Shown one piece after another: positions 5,473-7,039 of a DNA stretch of 7,039 bases. The position numbers and the translations under genes are program-made. Below the pieces are notes generated by a model. It saw only the letters and a list, made by a program, of their open reading frames with translations. It was not told where the DNA came from and ran no database searches. The DNA comes from a bacterium (lineage in GTDB: Bacteria; Auribacterota; Auribacteria; Auribacterales; Auribacteraceae), in assembly GCA_021161885.1 (NCBI GenBank), contig JAGGZS010000157.1:1-7039 (forward strand). Direction: 5' to 3'. The number at the start of each line of letters is the position of its first letter. Within the stretch, counting starts at the first letter, position 1.

Positions 5473-6843
5473 TTACATAACTTTAGGAATAAGTTCGCTG
5501 AGATTGTTATGTTTCAATATTTTAAGGTCAACATAACAAACAGGGCAAGTAAAAACGGTTCCATTGTCTATTTTGTTAATAAAGTCTAAGGCAGTTTTAC
5601 AAAAAGGGCAAAATTTTGTGCTGGATAGATTTTCGGTTTTATCGTCAATTTTCAAATAAAACTCTATTTCGCTTATATCGTTAATTTCCTGATTTGATGA
5701 CATCAGCTCCTCAATTACAGCCGTGTTAGACAGGTCGCCGCAAAAAAGCGCGTTTATTATTTTCTTGTCTTTAATAACTACAGACCGGTAAATGCCCATT
5801 ACATCGTTTTTATAGGTATAACGGCTAATAGAGGATTGTTTTGTTTCATCAACAGTCTGTCCTAAGATTATTAAGGGGTTATATAGAATTTGCATTCTTA
5901 ATGACGGGATAAGTGAATATTTTTTTGTTTTGCCGAGCAGATTATAGGCTACTATTTTGCCTTGTGTATGAGCTCTTAACCAGCCGTAAGACAATGTATA
6001 GGGTTCATTTTCAACTATAGCCGCATCCCCTGCGGCATACACGCCGGGCATTTGTGTACACATATAGTTATCCACTATAATTTTTCCGCGGTTATCTTTA
6101 TATTCCGCTAAAAAATCTGTTTTTGGATAAATATCTTTACATAAACCAACTATATCGGTATCGATAATATCCCCGTCGGTTAACGCCACAGCTGAAACAG
6201 AGTTGTTGTGCGTAATAATTTTTTTAATTAAATTATTTGGTATAACCCTCGCTTCAAACACCAAACTTCTTAAAGCGAAATCTACAATATCTTTACTTAA
6301 AAACCGTTGGCATGGATAATCGCCTTCACATACAATAGATACCTCCATACCTAATTTCAGCAAGGTTCTTGTCATTTCAAAAGCGTAATAGTTTTCACCG
6401 AAAATAACAGCTTTTTTTTTGCCGGAAGAAAGATAAGAACGCAAATTAAGGACACTGTCAATAGAATCAAATCTAAAAACTCCGTTAACGGAAGTATTTA
6501 TGGAACTGTTAATGGAACAGCCTGCTCCCGAAGCTATAAGTAAAGCGTCATAAAAAATTGTCTCCCCTGTATTAAGAGTAACGCATTGGCTGTCCGGTTT
6601 CAATGACGTAACATATTTGCCAAACATAAAATTAATATTTTCGCTTGATTGTATAATCTCGTACGGGTAAGGCATATCCTCTGCTGCGGAACTAAGCAGA
6701 TAATTCCCGAAAAAAGATTTATAACAAAAATGTTTGCATTCAGGTGTAATGATTGTGAAATAAAAACAACCGTTATCTTCTGCTAATAATGTTTTTATTG
6801 CCCAGTAAGCGGCGACTCCAAAACCTATTATAACAAAATTCAT
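5473..6843 (-). CDS. FAD-dependent pyridine nucleotide-disulfide family oxidoreductase with C-terminal four-Cys ribbon
   Basis: This 456-residue protein belongs to the large FAD/NAD(P) two-dinucleotide fold family that includes NADH:rubredoxin reductase and NirB-like enzymes. The N-terminal FAD motif is GFGVAA at 7-12, right after the start. YDALLIASGA (98-107) and MPGVYAAGDAA (265-275) are the usual second and third FAD-site motifs, and W288 with QGKIVAYNLLG (294-304) follows as in relatives. The internal NAD(P) Rossmann motif is degenerate: GENYYA at 149-154 replaces GGGxxG. After the reductase core, about 50 C-terminal residues carry CPFC (412-415) and CPVC (433-436), spaced CX2C-X17-CX2C, a zinc-ribbon or rubredoxin-like metal site. 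ATG has only a weak AGG seven bases upstream. The physiological electron donor and acceptor are unknown. It lies on the same strand as bioB, 254 bp upstream, so it is probably a separate transcription unit. Confidence 0.92.
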   Translation of the reverse strand: MNFVIIGFGVAAYWAIKTLLAEDNGCFYFTIITPECKHFCYKSFFGNYLLSSAAEDMPYPYEIIQSSENINFMFGKYVTSLKPDSQCVTLNTGETIFYDALLIASGAGCSINSSINTSVNGVFRFDSIDSVLNLRSYLSSGKKKAVIFGENYYAFEMTRTLLKLGMEVSIVCEGDYPCQRFLSKDIVDFALRSLVFEARVIPNNLIKKIITHNNSVSAVALTDGDIIDTDIVGLCKDIYPKTDFLAEYKDNRGKIIVDNYMCTQMPGVYAAGDAAIVENEPYTLSYGWLRAHTQGKIVAYNLLGKTKKYSLIPSLRMQILYNPLIILGQTVDETKQSSISRYTYKNDVMGIYRSVVIKDKKIINALFCGDLSNTAVIEELMSSNQEINDISEIEFYLKIDDKTENLSSTKFCPFCKTALDFINKIDNGTVFTCPVCYVDLKILKHNNLSELIPKVM

Positions 6844-6879
6844 AAATTAACCTAACCTGCTTTTATAGTTCAATAGTTT

Positions 6880-6908
6880 GATATATCGACTATATTACAT
6901 ATCGACAA
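6880..6908 (-). promoter_or_regulatory. Possible oxidoreductase promoter with repeated ATATCGAC boxes
   Basis: On the minus strand TTGTCG (6908-6903) and TATATC (6885-6880) are separated by 17 bp and make a weak promoter about 36 bp before the ATG. ATATCGAC (plus-strand reading) occurs twice, at 6883-6890 and 6899-6906, with a 16-bp period, and the two copies overlap the putative -10 and -35. They could be operator half-sites. Confidence 0.35.
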
Positions 6909-6932
6909 AACAGAAAATAATCTAATCTTTTA

Positions 6933-6944
6933 ATAATTAATTAT
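6933..6944. repeat. 12-bp AT palindrome
   Basis: ATAATTAATTAT is a perfect palindrome. It lies 11 bp before the TTGACT string on the plus strand, so it could be an operator for the gene to the right. Its composition makes chance quite possible. Confidence 0.3.
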
Positions 6945-6955
6945 CAAATTTTTAT

Positions 6956-6984
6956 TTGACTTTAATTTAGCGCTATGGTAAATA
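6956..6984 (+). promoter_or_regulatory. Possible plus-strand promoter for a gene beyond the right edge
   Basis: TTGACT at 6956-6961 matches a -35 at 5 of 6 positions. At 17 bp spacing the -10 position reads TAAATA (6979-6984), a weak match. An 8-bp AT inverted repeat, TTTAATTT at 6996-7003 and AAATTAAA at 7005-7012, follows in the would-be leader. Confidence 0.3.
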
Positions 6985-7033
6985 AAACGCTTACATTTAA
7001 TTTAAAATTAAAAATTAAACATATAAGTTATGT

Positions 7034-7037
7034 GGAG
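7034..7037 (+). promoter_or_regulatory. Possible ribosome binding site of a truncated downstream gene
   Basis: GGAG occurs five bases inside the right edge, in the context GTGGAGAC, close to the GGAGAC context of the bioB site. A plus-strand start codon may lie just outside the window. An ATG at 7030-7032 overlaps it and is an alternative, but lacks its own ribosome site. Confidence 0.3.
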
Positions 7038-7039
7038 AC

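Overview
The window is AT-rich bacterial DNA, roughly one third G+C by eye, with short intergenic gaps and Shine-Dalgarno-type ribosome sites. It looks chromosomal. The best lifestyle clue is the biotin synthase: its auxiliary-cluster ligands match the form typical of obligate anaerobes, so the host is probably anaerobic. No marker fixes the phylum. A degenerate GTCATTGCGAG-type palindromic repeat, the AT content and the domain mix would fit an Elusimicrobiota/Endomicrobia-like or similar gut or sediment anaerobe, but that is only a guess.

Layout. Positions 1-220 hold no gene, only AT-rich sequence with several inverted repeats. A plus-strand pair follows: a small two-helix membrane protein (221-670) and a receiver-GAF-GAF-SpoIIE phosphatase (667-2931). 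Their stop and start codons overlap, and the second starts at TTG. An 88-bp decayed palindromic repeat (2964-3051) lies in the convergent gap. On the minus strand, bioB (4202-5218) and mnmA (3095-4189) form a tight two-gene unit with 12 bp between them. A 254-bp gap carries the likely bioB promoter. Upstream of it, also on the minus strand, is an FAD-dependent pyridine-nucleotide-disulfide oxidoreductase with a C-terminal four-cysteine metal ribbon (5473-6843). The last 196 bp look like a divergent promoter region, serving the oxidoreductase on the minus strand and a gene that begins just beyond the right edge on the plus strand.

Functional reading. The plus-strand pair looks like an RsbU-type signalling module. 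The phosphatase would dephosphorylate an anti-sigma-factor antagonist (STAS protein) encoded elsewhere, and the membrane protein may anchor or sense for it. BioB and MnmA both insert sulfur, into dethiobiotin and into tRNA wobble uridine respectively, and both depend on the cell's cysteine desulfurase/Fe-S supply, a reasonable logic for co-transcription. No other biotin genes are visible. The oxidoreductase probably moves electrons between a nicotinamide or other donor and a small redox partner, but its second Rossmann motif is degenerate, so its donor is uncertain.

Most of the window is interpretable. The points most worth a second look are the BioB cluster ligands, the unusual oxidoreductase, the degenerate receiver domain of the phosphatase with its membrane partner, and the decayed palindromic repeat.
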